From Bolinopsis microptera (lineage: Eukaryota > Ctenophora > Tentaculata > Lobata > Bolinopsidae), in NCBI RefSeq assembly GCF_026151205.1, contig NW_026971887.1:1-22498 (forward strand): a stretch of 22,498 nt of DNA. Reading direction: 5' to 3'. A program made the translations under genes and the position numbers. Under the pieces are notes generated by a model. It was not told where the DNA came from and did no database searches. It worked only from the letters and a program-made list of their open reading frames with translations. Numbering within the stretch: the stretch's first letter is position 1; each line of letters begins with the position of its first letter. Shown piece by piece: positions 1-10,900 of this stretch.

Positions 1-180
1 CTAAACCCTAACCCTAACCCTAACCCTAACCCTAACCCTAACCCTAACCCTAACCCTAACCCTAACCCTAACCCTAACCCTAACCCTAACCCTAACCCTA
101 ACCCTAACCCTAACCCTAACCCTAACCCTAACCCTAACCCTAACCCTAACCCTAACCCTAACCATAACCCTAACCCTAAC
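1..180. repeat. Terminal telomere repeat (CCCTAA)n
   Basis: About 30 units of CCCTAA run from the first base, with one variant unit (CCATAA) near 163-168. The C-rich strand reads 5'->3' into the chromosome, as expected for the left end of a chromosome with TTAGGG telomeres. The tract stops sharply at 180 and AT-rich sequence follows. The window start is therefore a real or near-real chromosome end. Confidence 0.97.
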
Positions 181-1269
181 AAATCAAATTATAATGACAC
201 AAACATCATCACACATCATCAAAAATATATCTACTAAAGTTTTAAAAATATCTTAAATTTATTGGCCTAAACAACCAAGATAAAATGAATTTAATTTACA
301 TACTTTCCACTACTATGTAAGTTAATAAAGCGTTTCTTAGCAACATGAGGATGACACACAAGATATTCATTGTGCTTCTCTTTATTAGTAGCATAATTTA
401 ATCCCTCAATCTTTCCTAATACTTCGTCCGAAACATACCAAAAATGAATATCATTTACGGATCCGTTTAAAATAGTCTCTTTTTTGAAAGCCTCTAATCT
501 TATTTTAAAACTTAACACAGTCCCACAATTCTTGACATCCGAGGGGAGTTTGTTCCAATATGGTCTCACCCTCTCCGGAAGAAAAGAACTGTGGACTTTC
601 TTCATTTTACTGCTACTTTTACTGCATCTACTGTTTGATACCAAATTAAGACCAGATCTGCTCATACTAAACAAACCAGCTCCGTAATTGGCCAAACCAC
701 TTATCATTTTAAAAGATTCAATGAGGTCCCCACGTATTCGCCGCTCTGCCAGCGTTGTCAAATTGAGGATTTCCAGTCGACGACTGTATGGAAGAGTACC
801 CACCTCGTCAATCAGACGGGTAAACCGCCTCTGGACGCTCTCCAGCTCCAAGATGATCCCCCAACTTCCATGAGCCGCAACTGGACTCCACAATTGAACA
901 CAATACTCTAAATGGGGTCTTATTAAAGCTTTGTAAATAGATATCATCACAGATTTTTCCCTGATAATCAGATTTCTAACAATCCAACATATCATTCTGT
1001 TGGCTTTAGATATTGAAGCCTTAATCTGTTCATTCCAAAGCAGAGAGTTATGGGTTATAACTCCCAAGTCTTTTTCCTGTACAGATTCTGCCAATGTAAC
1101 TCCATTAAGAGAATAACTTGATCTTGGGTTATCGTTAACATCTAAATGCATTACTGAACACTTAGTAGGATTAAACTTTAAAAGCCATTTACTCTCCCAC
1201 ATCTCTAGTTCGTTCAGATCATTAGCTATAGTTTCATGCTCGGAGGCATTAGCTATAAGCTTAAGATCA
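181..1269 (-). mobile_element. 5'-truncated CR1-like LINE embedded in telomere repeat
   Basis: The segment between two telomeric tracts is the 3' part of a non-LTR retrotransposon on the minus strand. It contains the C-terminal half of the reverse transcriptase, then an AT-rich 3' UTR with an AATAAA at 258-263 (minus). The 5' break falls at the reverse transcriptase active-site motif and joins telomere repeat directly. The 3' end joins the terminal telomere at 180/181. On the element's own strand both flanks read TTAGGG, so it appears to have landed inside one continuous telomeric array. Confidence 0.8.
291..1268 (-). pseudogene. Reverse transcriptase C-terminal fragment (CR1/Jockey-like)
   Basis: The frame is open from the junction at 1269 to a TAA at 291-293, about 325 residues, with no internal stop. 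It opens with D-L-K-L-I-A, the tail of a (Y/F)-A-D-D-x-K-L-I active-site motif whose first residues are lost. Thumb-region hallmarks follow: W-E-S-K-W-L-L-K-F-N-P-T-K-C, E-K-D-L-G-V, K-A-N-R-M-I, R-P-H-L-E-Y, L-W-S-P, L-E-S-V-Q-R-R-F-T, R-G-D-L-I-E and a late W-N-K-L-P. This order is typical of CR1-like and related LINEs. Endonuclease and fingers/palm are missing, so it cannot act alone. The absence of stops suggests a fairly recent insertion. Confidence 0.85.
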
Positions 1270-1349
1270 TAACCCTAACCCTAACCCTAACCCTAACCCT
1301 AACCCTAACCCTAACCCTAACCCTAACCCTAACCCTTACCCTAACCTAA
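1270..1349. repeat. Interstitial telomere repeat (CCCTAA)n
   Basis: About 13 units of CCCTAA in the same orientation as the chromosome end. The last units are degenerate (CCCTTA, CCTAAA). It lies on the centromeric side of the truncated LINE. Confidence 0.95.
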
Positions 1350-1753
1350 ACACACAATTTTTAATTGTTAATTAAAATAGGTTAATGGTATTCAATTTCA
1401 AAACGCAAATTAACGTCATGACGGCAAAAGGTATATCTTTTATTTCCAATTTGCTGCGAAAATATTGGCAGATGTGCAAAAATCCCAGGCCTACCTAACC
1501 TGTAGTACCAGGGAGATAACAATAGTTATCTCTCTCCCAGTTATTGCACCCCTATTTAATGCATTATATTAGCGTAAACAAGAGTGAGATAACAACTTTT
1601 ACATTATGGACAGTTACACACTGATCATGAGAGAATACTTTTTATAACTCGAATCACTCCTTTACTTGTTATATGAAATTAGATTGACATGAGCATTGTT
1701 TACTCGTGTCGTATATATTTAAACTGTTGTTACGCAATTGTTGAAACAGTTGA
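1350..1753. other. Non-coding stretch downstream of the ferroportin-like gene
   Basis: No credible coding region. A perfect 8-bp stem with a 4-base loop (GAGATAAC/GTTATCTC) lies at 1513-1532. For the minus-strand gene ending at 1754 this is the 3' flank. An ATTAAA on the minus strand at 1555-1560 is a possible but weak poly(A) signal. Confidence 0.4.
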
Positions 1754-1915
1754 CTACATCATCTGAGAGGTATTGCTATCAGTAAGTACAGTGAAGTCCC
1801 GTGTCAGTAATGTGACTGTCTCAGAACCAGTTAGTTTGACCCTCCTCCACCAGACAAGGACCACTAGGTTGAATATTGAGAGGAAGACTCCAATCAGAGC
1901 ACAGCTCCACACATA
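1754..1915 (-). CDS. Ferroportin-like exon 9 (TM12 and C-terminal tail)
   Basis: Acceptor AATGCTGTTTCAG|TAT enters in phase 0, followed by 53 codons and TAG at 1754-1756. The helix Y-V-W-S-C-A-L-I-G-V-F-L-S-I-F-N-L-V-V-L-V-W-W ends in R-R-V-K. A hydrophilic Ser/Thr-rich tail follows, as expected for a last transmembrane segment with cytosolic C-terminus. Confidence 0.7.
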   Translation of the reverse strand, partial: YVWSCALIGVFLSIFNLVVLVWWRRVKLTGSETVTLLTRDFTVLTDSNTSQMM

Positions 1916-4900
1916 CTGAAACAGCATTAAACTGTATAATAGTTCATTACTTACACAGGTTTCAAATTGTAACATGAATACATCCTACTCTAGATAAAAC
2001 CATGAAAGCTGTGGTTGTGGCATATAATTGATAAAGCATGGTAATAAGAAACAGATAACAAACTCTTATCTTTTGTAACTTGCGATAATTTCAGTTTGCT
2101 GCTACCACGTAGTTAGCCTTGCATGTGTATTGTGTACTTGTACATTCCTATACAAGTACACTATGGATGATGATCTAAATTTGACCTGATCTCAGGAGAA
2201 CATCAAGGATTTCAATTATGAAGAACAAGAAGTACTTAAAATAGACGACGTCGACCATGACATTTGTGGAGATGAGAACAGCAAAATATTCATGGCTCCG
2301 TCTGTTTATAAAAAGACTCTGTTACTCTGGCTTGCGCAAGCAGTAGACCTTCTTCGACGGCAGAGTAGGCAGATGTGCACTATGATGGAGATCATTGAGT
2401 GCTTCAAGACGGAAGCGCTAGCAGACAAGGAAAAGGTGATCAGGCTGCTGGTACAGAAGGAAAAACAACTACAGTTGCTTAAGACGTCGGTTGAAGGAAC
2501 AGTACAAGCAACAGTGGAGTCAGGGATTAAGAGCTACAGTGCAGCTGTACAAAAGAACAGGGAGAACAGTACAAGTGGTACGGTCTGCGACAGTAAACTT
2601 TTGAAGAATGTCATGAAGAGTGTGGCTGCAGAGGAGGACAGGACTAAGAATCTGATTGTGTTTGGGCTGAAAGAAGAGGATGAAGAACAGCTTCCAGCTC
2701 TGGTAACTACAGTTTTGGAGAAGATCGGGGTGAAACCTCATTGCGAAGCGGCTAGAGTCGGCTGGAAGAGGCCAGGTAGTACAGCTATCCGACCAGTCAA
2801 GATCACTGTTCCAAGCTCAACAGCAGTTCATCTGATTCTGATGAAAACAGGGAGACTGAGGCTAGTTGAGACCCACAAAGATGTATGGATCTGCCCAGAT
2901 AGATCCAGCGAAGAACGAGCAACGAGTAAGCATCTGGTCACTGACCTGAAGAAGAAGAGGTCTGAACAGACTTATCTCGACCAAGTTATATTCGGTACGG
3001 GAAGGTCTGTAGCCATGTAAAGAAGCCACCATAAAGTAATTCATGTCTCTTGGACACTGATCAGTATATATATGAAGAGGATCTTAAGAATTTTCAGACG
3101 TCATCTGTATTTGAGACACAATTATTATATAATACTAGAAAACCCGTGGTCATAGGGAGGAAGCTAATAGTATTTTTTGTTAGTAAGTTTAAATCGTGTC
3201 AAAAAATATCCGTCACAACCAAAGATACAGCCGATAAATTAAAAAAAATGTTGCTCGTACTAAACACAGCGTAATATCAACAAAACCGATCAAAATGACG
3301 TTAAAACAATCATTGCACGTGCACGAGCGTGTAACATATAATAGAGAAAGGTTACCTCCTTGCCCCGGGCGGATAAAGCCAAGAGACCGTGGAAAGAGAG
3401 TGCAGTGTAGTTCAACAAGTACTGTACACCTCCTACTGTACCTCTGCTTCTAGCCGGGACACTTTTCTGGTGGTTACTATTGGTTACTATTGGTTACTAG
3501 TGGTTACTAGCGGTTACTAGTGGTTACTCTAGTGGTTACTCTAGTGGCTACTAGTGGTTACTAGTGGTTACTGTTATTTACACCTACTGTACCTCTGCTT
3601 CTAGCCAGGACACTTTCCTGGTGACAATTATGATAAACTCGAAGGGGGAGCTATTATGAGTCATAATCTCGATCGACCAACCCAACTTTTTGAATCTCGG
3701 GTCATAATTAATGACCCAAGATTCAAGTCACAGCTCGATGGAGAAACATAAAATCAAACAAAGATATGGGCCAAATAGCAAGTAATGTTGGACAAATCAA
3801 TACAGTGATTAGTGGTCCTCAATCAATCAGGCTCTACCTGGAAAACTTGCAGAGCAGTGAGGTCCCAAGTTCTATTACAAGCAGCTCCTAACACCAGAGC
3901 AAGTGCCAGGAAAACGTGTGCAGCTACAGTGTACACCTGATAAGAGGATTAAATTATATCTATAAAGTTATTGGTAACATCACAGCACATTAGAGTGGAG
4001 ACTGTAAAGTGTAAAGTGACAATAAACACTGGATACTCACTTCGGGGGCTAGCTCGTTAAAAGACACACGAGCTGCATGCTCAGCTACTCCTATCAGTGT
4101 AGACTTGTTCCCTTCACCTGCAACCTTTATTGTTATTAGACACCTCACAGTAAATAAACCTACATATAATTGGTATCCTATGAAAATTGTAATTAAATTT
4201 GACAAGAGAGTAATGTTTGTTCTTGTCATGCCAATTTAATAAAAATCAAACATTAGCTGCACTAATTAGCATTTATTGTTTATCAGTCATATTCTGATAA
4301 ACAAAAATAAAGTCATTTGAATTTAAATCTCCTGATCTGGTTAATATAAACTTCTCGAAGATCTCACTTGTGACCTGGAGACAAGAAGAGGAGTGGAGGC
4401 CATTACGATAGCTACTACCTCAGCAGCTGCCACCACAGTCAATATCACGTGACTTCTCATCTTGGGGGCACTGACCATGTAAGAGATAGAGGCTGCTATC
4501 GTGGAAACAAAGTACAACCATTTGCACAGCACTGACATCGGACTGAAATTTAATGTTATGTATATGCCATAGCAAAGTAACAACCAGGTAACTATGGTAA
4601 CTATGGTATTGATAACCAGAGTTCTTTTCAAGAACACCAATAGTCAGTGTTTAAACCCAACCCATCATAAACATTTGCAACCTACGCTAGTTAGCGGGAT
4701 GCTATACCTCATTTTACTGGATATTAAATGAACGGACATAATTATGAACGGACATTAAAATGAACGCTCGAAGGCATTCAAAATCATCAAAAATCCAAAT
4801 TTTTTCATCTTTTTTTTTGGCGTTTTTAAAATTTTAGCAGATTATTTATAAATTAATTGTTCATACAATTAGCAAGAAAGGCAGTCGTTAAGCAGTAAAA

Positions 4901-7900
4901 AATGTCAAAATATCTGTAGATCAGTGTCTATGATTATGAAAGTTGTGTAAAAACAACAGATCTACGAAATATGACCATATTTGATGACTATATCACAGGT
5001 CATATTCCTCAAATGGGTTATCGTGCATTAAATATTCCATGCTTAATGCATCATATCAGTAATACCTGCTTTTTGAAAACAATGTTTATTTGACCACCTC
5101 GGTCCTGCATTTCAGTGTAAACTGTTACAAGATGTGGAGGTAAATAATAACTCCGAAGAAGTGAACAAGGAAGCAGAAGATCAAGAAAGTGATCATGCCA
5201 TAATGTGATACTTAGAATATTTAAATTGTATAATAACTCGTTTTTCATTGATCCAATGATATAGTTTAGTCCGAATCCGATGATAGAAATTACAATTGAC
5301 TGAAATTAAAAAGTTGCCATACGGGTATTTGCCTCACAGAATGGCCAAAAAAAAGGAAGGTCTCTCAAAGTCACAAAACACACTTTATTCCAGTTTTTAT
5401 CTCATAAGAAGCTAAGTTGACACTCATATTTTTCTTCCCGGGGGTTCATTTAATCTCATAACCATTTTTTCTTTGAGAAAAATTGGCCGGAAAATCTTCC
5501 TCGAAAAAAACATGCCTCACAGAATGGCCAAATCTGAATTTCTATAATTTTGTTGATGGAGATACTTTTTAAATTTCTATCACCACACGTTCTTAGAAAA
5601 CCTATTAGGGATTGGGGTAATAACCTAAAACTCACGAAAAAACTGAGCTGTGAAAAATTATTTCACAAAAAAGAAAAAATGCCTGACAAAATGGCAAAAA
5701 AAAAAAGAAAACGAGAAAATTTTATTTTTCTAAAACCTTTGGCTCTTGTTTCAGGCATGCTGCTGGTATTAATATGCCTTGTTAACACCCCCATATAGGT
5801 GAAATTTCTTAGAACTGAATAAAAAGGGCATAATTTCCTACACCAAAAATGGCCATTTTGTGTGGCGTTGTTCATATTCCCTGATTTCATGATTTATAAC
5901 CTTCATTCGGCTGTAAAAACACTCCATCTGGGGTGTTATTGTATAATAAATAGCTTGTGAATACTTTAGACTTATGGTTTCATTGAATAAAAGGAGTTTT
6001 AAATTTTGGCCATTTTGTGAGGCATATTTTGGCCATTTTGTGAGGCGTTTAGCCATTTTAACATTTTGTTTCTTCCTAAATTGAACAATGTTCGTTTTGT
6101 TTGATGAATACTATTCTTTAAACATCTTCTGTCATACTGGTGCCAGAAGTTCTCACCAAAATGCAAACTTAGTTCAAAAATTTGAAAAAAAATTTTGTGA
6201 GGCATATTTTGGCCATTTTGTGAGGCGTGTAGCCATTTTAGCATTTTTTTCTTCCTATATTGAACAATGTTCGTTTTTTTTGATGAATACTATTCTTTGA
6301 ACATCTTCTGTCATACTGGTGCCAGAAGTTCTCACCAAAATGTAAACTTAGTTCAAAAATTTGAAAACAAATTTTTCAGTGCTCAAAATTTCTACATAAA
6401 CAGTCATATTTATGCCAGAAAATGTGGTCCTAGTTAATGATTTCACCACAGGAAGTGTTGCCAGAAGACTTTTGTTTCATATGGTATCCACAAAACCTAC
6501 CAGTCTTTTATAAAAAATTAGTTACAAAAACATTTACAAATTTGGCCATTCTGTGAGGCTAGCCATTCTGTGAGGCATTTACCCGTATCCTAAACATGAG
6601 TTCGCAGTGGAATAATTTTGTAAAAAATCTCAACGGACTTTAACTTGGACGGACCTTAAACGAACGGAGTTTATATGAACGGACAATAAGATGAACGCTA
6701 GGACCTCCAGCGTTCAATTAATGTCCGTTCAAATAAGGTCCGATAAGGTAGATCCCTCAAACATTTATGTACGAAATACGAGAGGGATAGTTCACAGAGT
6801 ATACTGTATAATATGTTATATACATAATATAATACATTTATGCATAAATTCTGAAGAGTGGGTGTGTAATGTAGATTAAATTTGTGTCCACTTTTCAGAC
6901 TGAATACAGAAATGACCTAAATTGTTCCAAAAATTGTTTGTTGGACCTGTGCTCCATTACTGTAGCAGCGAACCAGACAGCAGTAAAAGTGCTCCTAGCA
7001 GCCCAGCATACACCCACCCACCTGTGCTCCATTACTGTAGCAGCGAACCAGACAGCAGTAAAAGTGCTCCTAGCAGCCCAGCATACACCCACCCACCTGT
7101 GCTCCATTACTGTAGCAGCGAACCAGACAGCAGTAAAAGTGCTCGTAGCAGCCCAGCATACACCCACCCACCTGTGCTCCATTACTGTAGCAGCGAACCA
7201 GACAGCAGTAAAAGTGCTCCTAGCAGCCCAGCATACACCCACCCACCTGTGCTCCATTACTGTAGCAGCGAACCAGACAGCAGTAAAAATGCTCCTAGCA
7301 GCCCAGCATACACCCACCCACCTGTGCTCCATTACTGTAGCAGCGAACCAGACAGCAGTAAAAGTGCTCGTAGCAGCCCAGCATACACCCACCCACCTGT
7401 GCTCCATTACTGTAGCAGCGAACCAGACAGCAGTAAAAGTGCTCCTAGCAGCCCAGCATACACCCACCCACCTGTGCTCCATTACTGTAGCAGCGAACCA
7501 GACAGCAGTAAAAGTGCTCCTAGCAGCCCCAGTGTGTGTAGTGTGTGTAGCTTACGTTGCAATTATCGAGCTCCCTTATCTTTTGTAACTTAGCGATAAG
7601 TTCAGTTTGCTGCTACCGCGTAGTTAGCCTTTGCGTGTGTAATTGTACATTATTATACAAGTACACCATGGAGGATGATCTGAATTTGACCCGATCTCAG
7701 AAGAAAATCAAGGATTTCAACTACGAAGAAAAGGAAGATGTAGAGGGCTGTACTGAAAGATGGTTCACTTCGATGGCAAGAGAACTGAAATTAGAAAACT
7801 TCGAAATTCGTGGAAATATGGACCAGGAAATACTCATGTCTCCGTCTATCTATAAAAGGTATATGGCAAACTGGGTTATGCAAGCAGCAGACCTCGTACG

Positions 7901-10900
7901 ACGGCAGAGTAGTCAGATGAGCGCTATGATGGAAATCGTTGAGTGCCTCAAGACGGAAGCACTAGCAGACAAGGAAAAGATGGTCAGGTTGCAGGACCAG
8001 TTGCTAGTGCAGAAGGACGAACAACTACAGTTGTTTAAGACGTCAGTTGAAGAGACAGTACAAACAACGGTGGAGACAGGAATTAAGAGCTACAGTGCAG
8101 CTGTACAAAAGAACAGCACAAGTGGCGCGGTCTGCAACAGTAAAATTCTGAAGAATGTAATGAAGAGTGTGGCTGCAGAGAAGGACAGGAGCAAGAATCT
8201 GATAGTGTTTGGTCTGAAAGAAGAGGATGAAGAACAGCTACCAGCTCTGGTAACCGCACTATTGGAGGAGATCGGGGAGAAACCTCATTTTGAAGCGACT
8301 AGAGTCGGCTGGAAGAGGCCAGGTACGGCTATCCGACCAGTCAAGATCACCGTCCCAAGCTCAACAGCAGTTCATCAGATTCTGATGAAAACAGGGAGAC
8401 TGAAGATGGCTGATGCACACAAAAATGTATGGATCTGTCCTGATAGATCCAGTGAAGAGCGTGCAGCAAGGAAGAACGTGGTAACTGACCTGAAGAAGAA
8501 GAGGGCTGAACAGACTCATCTCGACCACTACATCCGTAACGGGAAGGTCTGTAGCCGGGTTAAGAAGACACCATGATGACGTAATTCATGTTTCTCGGAC
8601 ACCACCGATCAGTATAATATGTACTTGTAGTGGTATTTTAAGAGTTAACGGACGTTATCTGTATTTGAGAGACAATTATATTATATACATACATTATTAT
8701 TTGATTGTTTCACACTTTTCACATTTCATAATTTTATTACTAGGTGGAGGTGATGTTATTGAGACTTTGGGCGGCCAAAAAACTCTTGTTCTGAAAGTTG
8801 TCCTCTGTACTTGTTTCACTGACCCACGCTTTTTAGCATTTATACATTTCGGCCCATTTTATATGTTTGTTCGAATTGCTGTACATTTGTATACTTGCTA
8901 TTTTGTAAAAGTTTCAAATCAAATCAGCATACACCCACCCACCTGTGCTCCATTACTGTAGCAGCGAACCAGACAGCAGTAAAAGTGCTCCTAGCAGCCC
9001 AGCATACACCCACCCACCTGTGCTCCATTACTGTAGCAGCGAACCAGACAGCAGTAAAAGTGCTCCTAGCAGCCCAGCATACACCCACCCACCTGTGCTC
9101 CATTACTGTAGCAGCGAACCAGACAGCAGCAAAAGTGCTCCTAGCAGCCCAGCATACACCCACCCACCTGTGCTCCATTACTGTAGCAGCGAACCAGACA
9201 GCAGTAAAAGTGCTCCTAGCAGCCCAGCATACACCCACCGGAGTGTTTCTTTGTGACACAAACTCAACCAGGCCAGCTTTCAGACTCCTCTTCTGCCCGC
9301 TTACACTGCTTACCTGCAGTGTTTCACCCTTACGGTTGTTGCAATTATATTCCAAATACACGCACATGGCACATGATGGCTGGCTTTGGAAGCTTAAGCC
9401 ATTATGTGGGTGGGCCACAAGGATTAGATGAAATTGATATCCAAAATAGTTAACACAGACGTATAATAGGGTCCAGTTCTAGTACTATGGTAACCATGGT
9501 AACTATGGTTACTGGACAGGTAATATAGTTAACTCATGTTAACTATGGTAACTATGGTTACTGGACAGGTAAAAGATAACGAACCTCGGGAGGCATGCAC
9601 ATGTTGTCCGCCAGTTTATAAGAGAGCAGTGTTTCACCCTTACGGTTGTTGCGATTCTATTCCAAATACACGCACATGGCACATGATGGCTGGCTTTGGA
9701 AGCTTAAGCCATTATGTGGGTGGGCCACAAGGATTAGATGAAATTGATATCCAAAATAGTTAACACAGACGTATAATAGGGTCCAGTTGTAGTACTATGG
9801 TAACCATGGTAACTATGGTTACTGGACAGGTAATATAGTTAACACATGTTAACCATGGTAACTATGGTTACTGGACAGGTAATATAGTTAACACATGTTA
9901 ACCATGGTAACTATGGTTGCTGGACAGGTAATATAGTTAACACATGTTAACTATGGTAACTATGGTTACTGGAAGGTAAAAGATAACGAACCTCGGGAGG
10001 CATGCACATGTTGTCCGCCAGTTTATAAGAGAGTAGCTGGAGAGAAGAAGTGAAGATAACCACCACTCCGCACACAAGGAACACAACAGCACTGTCCCAG
10101 TCAATTGCCACACTCTCAAAGACAATGAGTCCTAGAACTTGCCCAATGTCCTGTGCTATCGACATCGCACTGGGGGATTTATATTTGGGTGGTCGAGGAG
10201 TGGTTGGTAAGTTGCAGGATCACCGTCACAAATAGAAGTTATAACCGCCCCGTCATTTGAGATTGGGTAAATTTCTGTACCAGTAATTTTATAAAAACAT
10301 TGTCCGCAATACACCGCATCTATTAAAGTCATGAGAGAAATGACGGAATTTATTAACAGAATGTATAAACACGTGGTAAGTATTTTATGGCACAACACAG
10401 TACACAGTGTACTACACACCTGTTACATCTGATGAGGAATCTGGAGCTGTCGCTGTCTCCTTGAGCTGCAACAACGACCCACATCCTTTCAGTCGCTAAA
10501 TGGAGGGCTAAGTGCATGCAATTAGTGACCTGCATCACAATCAGTACAGGGATCATCAGAAAAAGCCTGCACAATTGTAAGAGCTTTAAAAGATAGAGTA
10601 ACTATGGTAACTATTGTAACTATGGTAACTATGGTAACTATGGTAACTATGGTAACTATTGTAACTATTGTAACTATTGTAACTATGGTAACTATGGTAA
10701 CTATTGTAACTATGGTAACTATGGTAACTATGGTAACTATGGTAACTATGGTAAATGTGGTAACTATGGTTTACCCGATTGTTATATTAAAGAGCAGAAT
10801 AAGAGATGAGAAGGAGAGGGAGAGGATAAGAGCGATCAACTTGACAAGCAGAATTCTGGGGACCACCTTGCTCCTCTGAGTGCTATCTAACCAGATACCC

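Noticed and set aside
3301-3400. Possible small RNA gene near a TGCACGTGCA palindrome
   Set aside because: No tRNA A/B box pair or other RNA hallmark could be found by eye.
5051-5248. Minus-strand frame continuing past exon 5 to a donor near 5070
   Set aside because: It uses the unshifted frame, gives no ferroportin match after the shift point, and its exit phase does not fit exon 6. It is kept only as an alternative.
5550-6300. Several 70-80 residue frames with repeated Thr-Lys-Trp-Pro or Ser-Gln-Asn-Gly
   Set aside because: They come from internal repeats of the TIR transposon and have no transposase motif.
6884-7593. Long repetitive reading frames on both strands with a 25-residue repeat
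   Set aside because: They follow from the 75-bp minisatellite, whose period is a multiple of three; three overlapping frames are open at once and none has a start or flanks like a gene.
6946-9239. CRISPR-like array
   Set aside because: The 75-bp units are contiguous with no unique spacers, and the window is eukaryotic.
9253-9763. Plus-strand frame ending G-G-P-Q-G-L-D-E-I-D-I-Q-N-S, present twice
   Set aside because: The repetition is due to the ~310-bp tandem duplication within intron 4. The minus strand is also open here with a donor-like CTGCAG|GTAAGC, but neither reading fits the surrounding gene or a known family.
10156-10419. 87-residue minus-strand frame with Cys and hydrophobic stretch
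   Set aside because: It lies in intron 3 of the ferroportin-like gene, between a good donor (10419) and a good acceptor (10170), and breaks codon phase with both neighbours.
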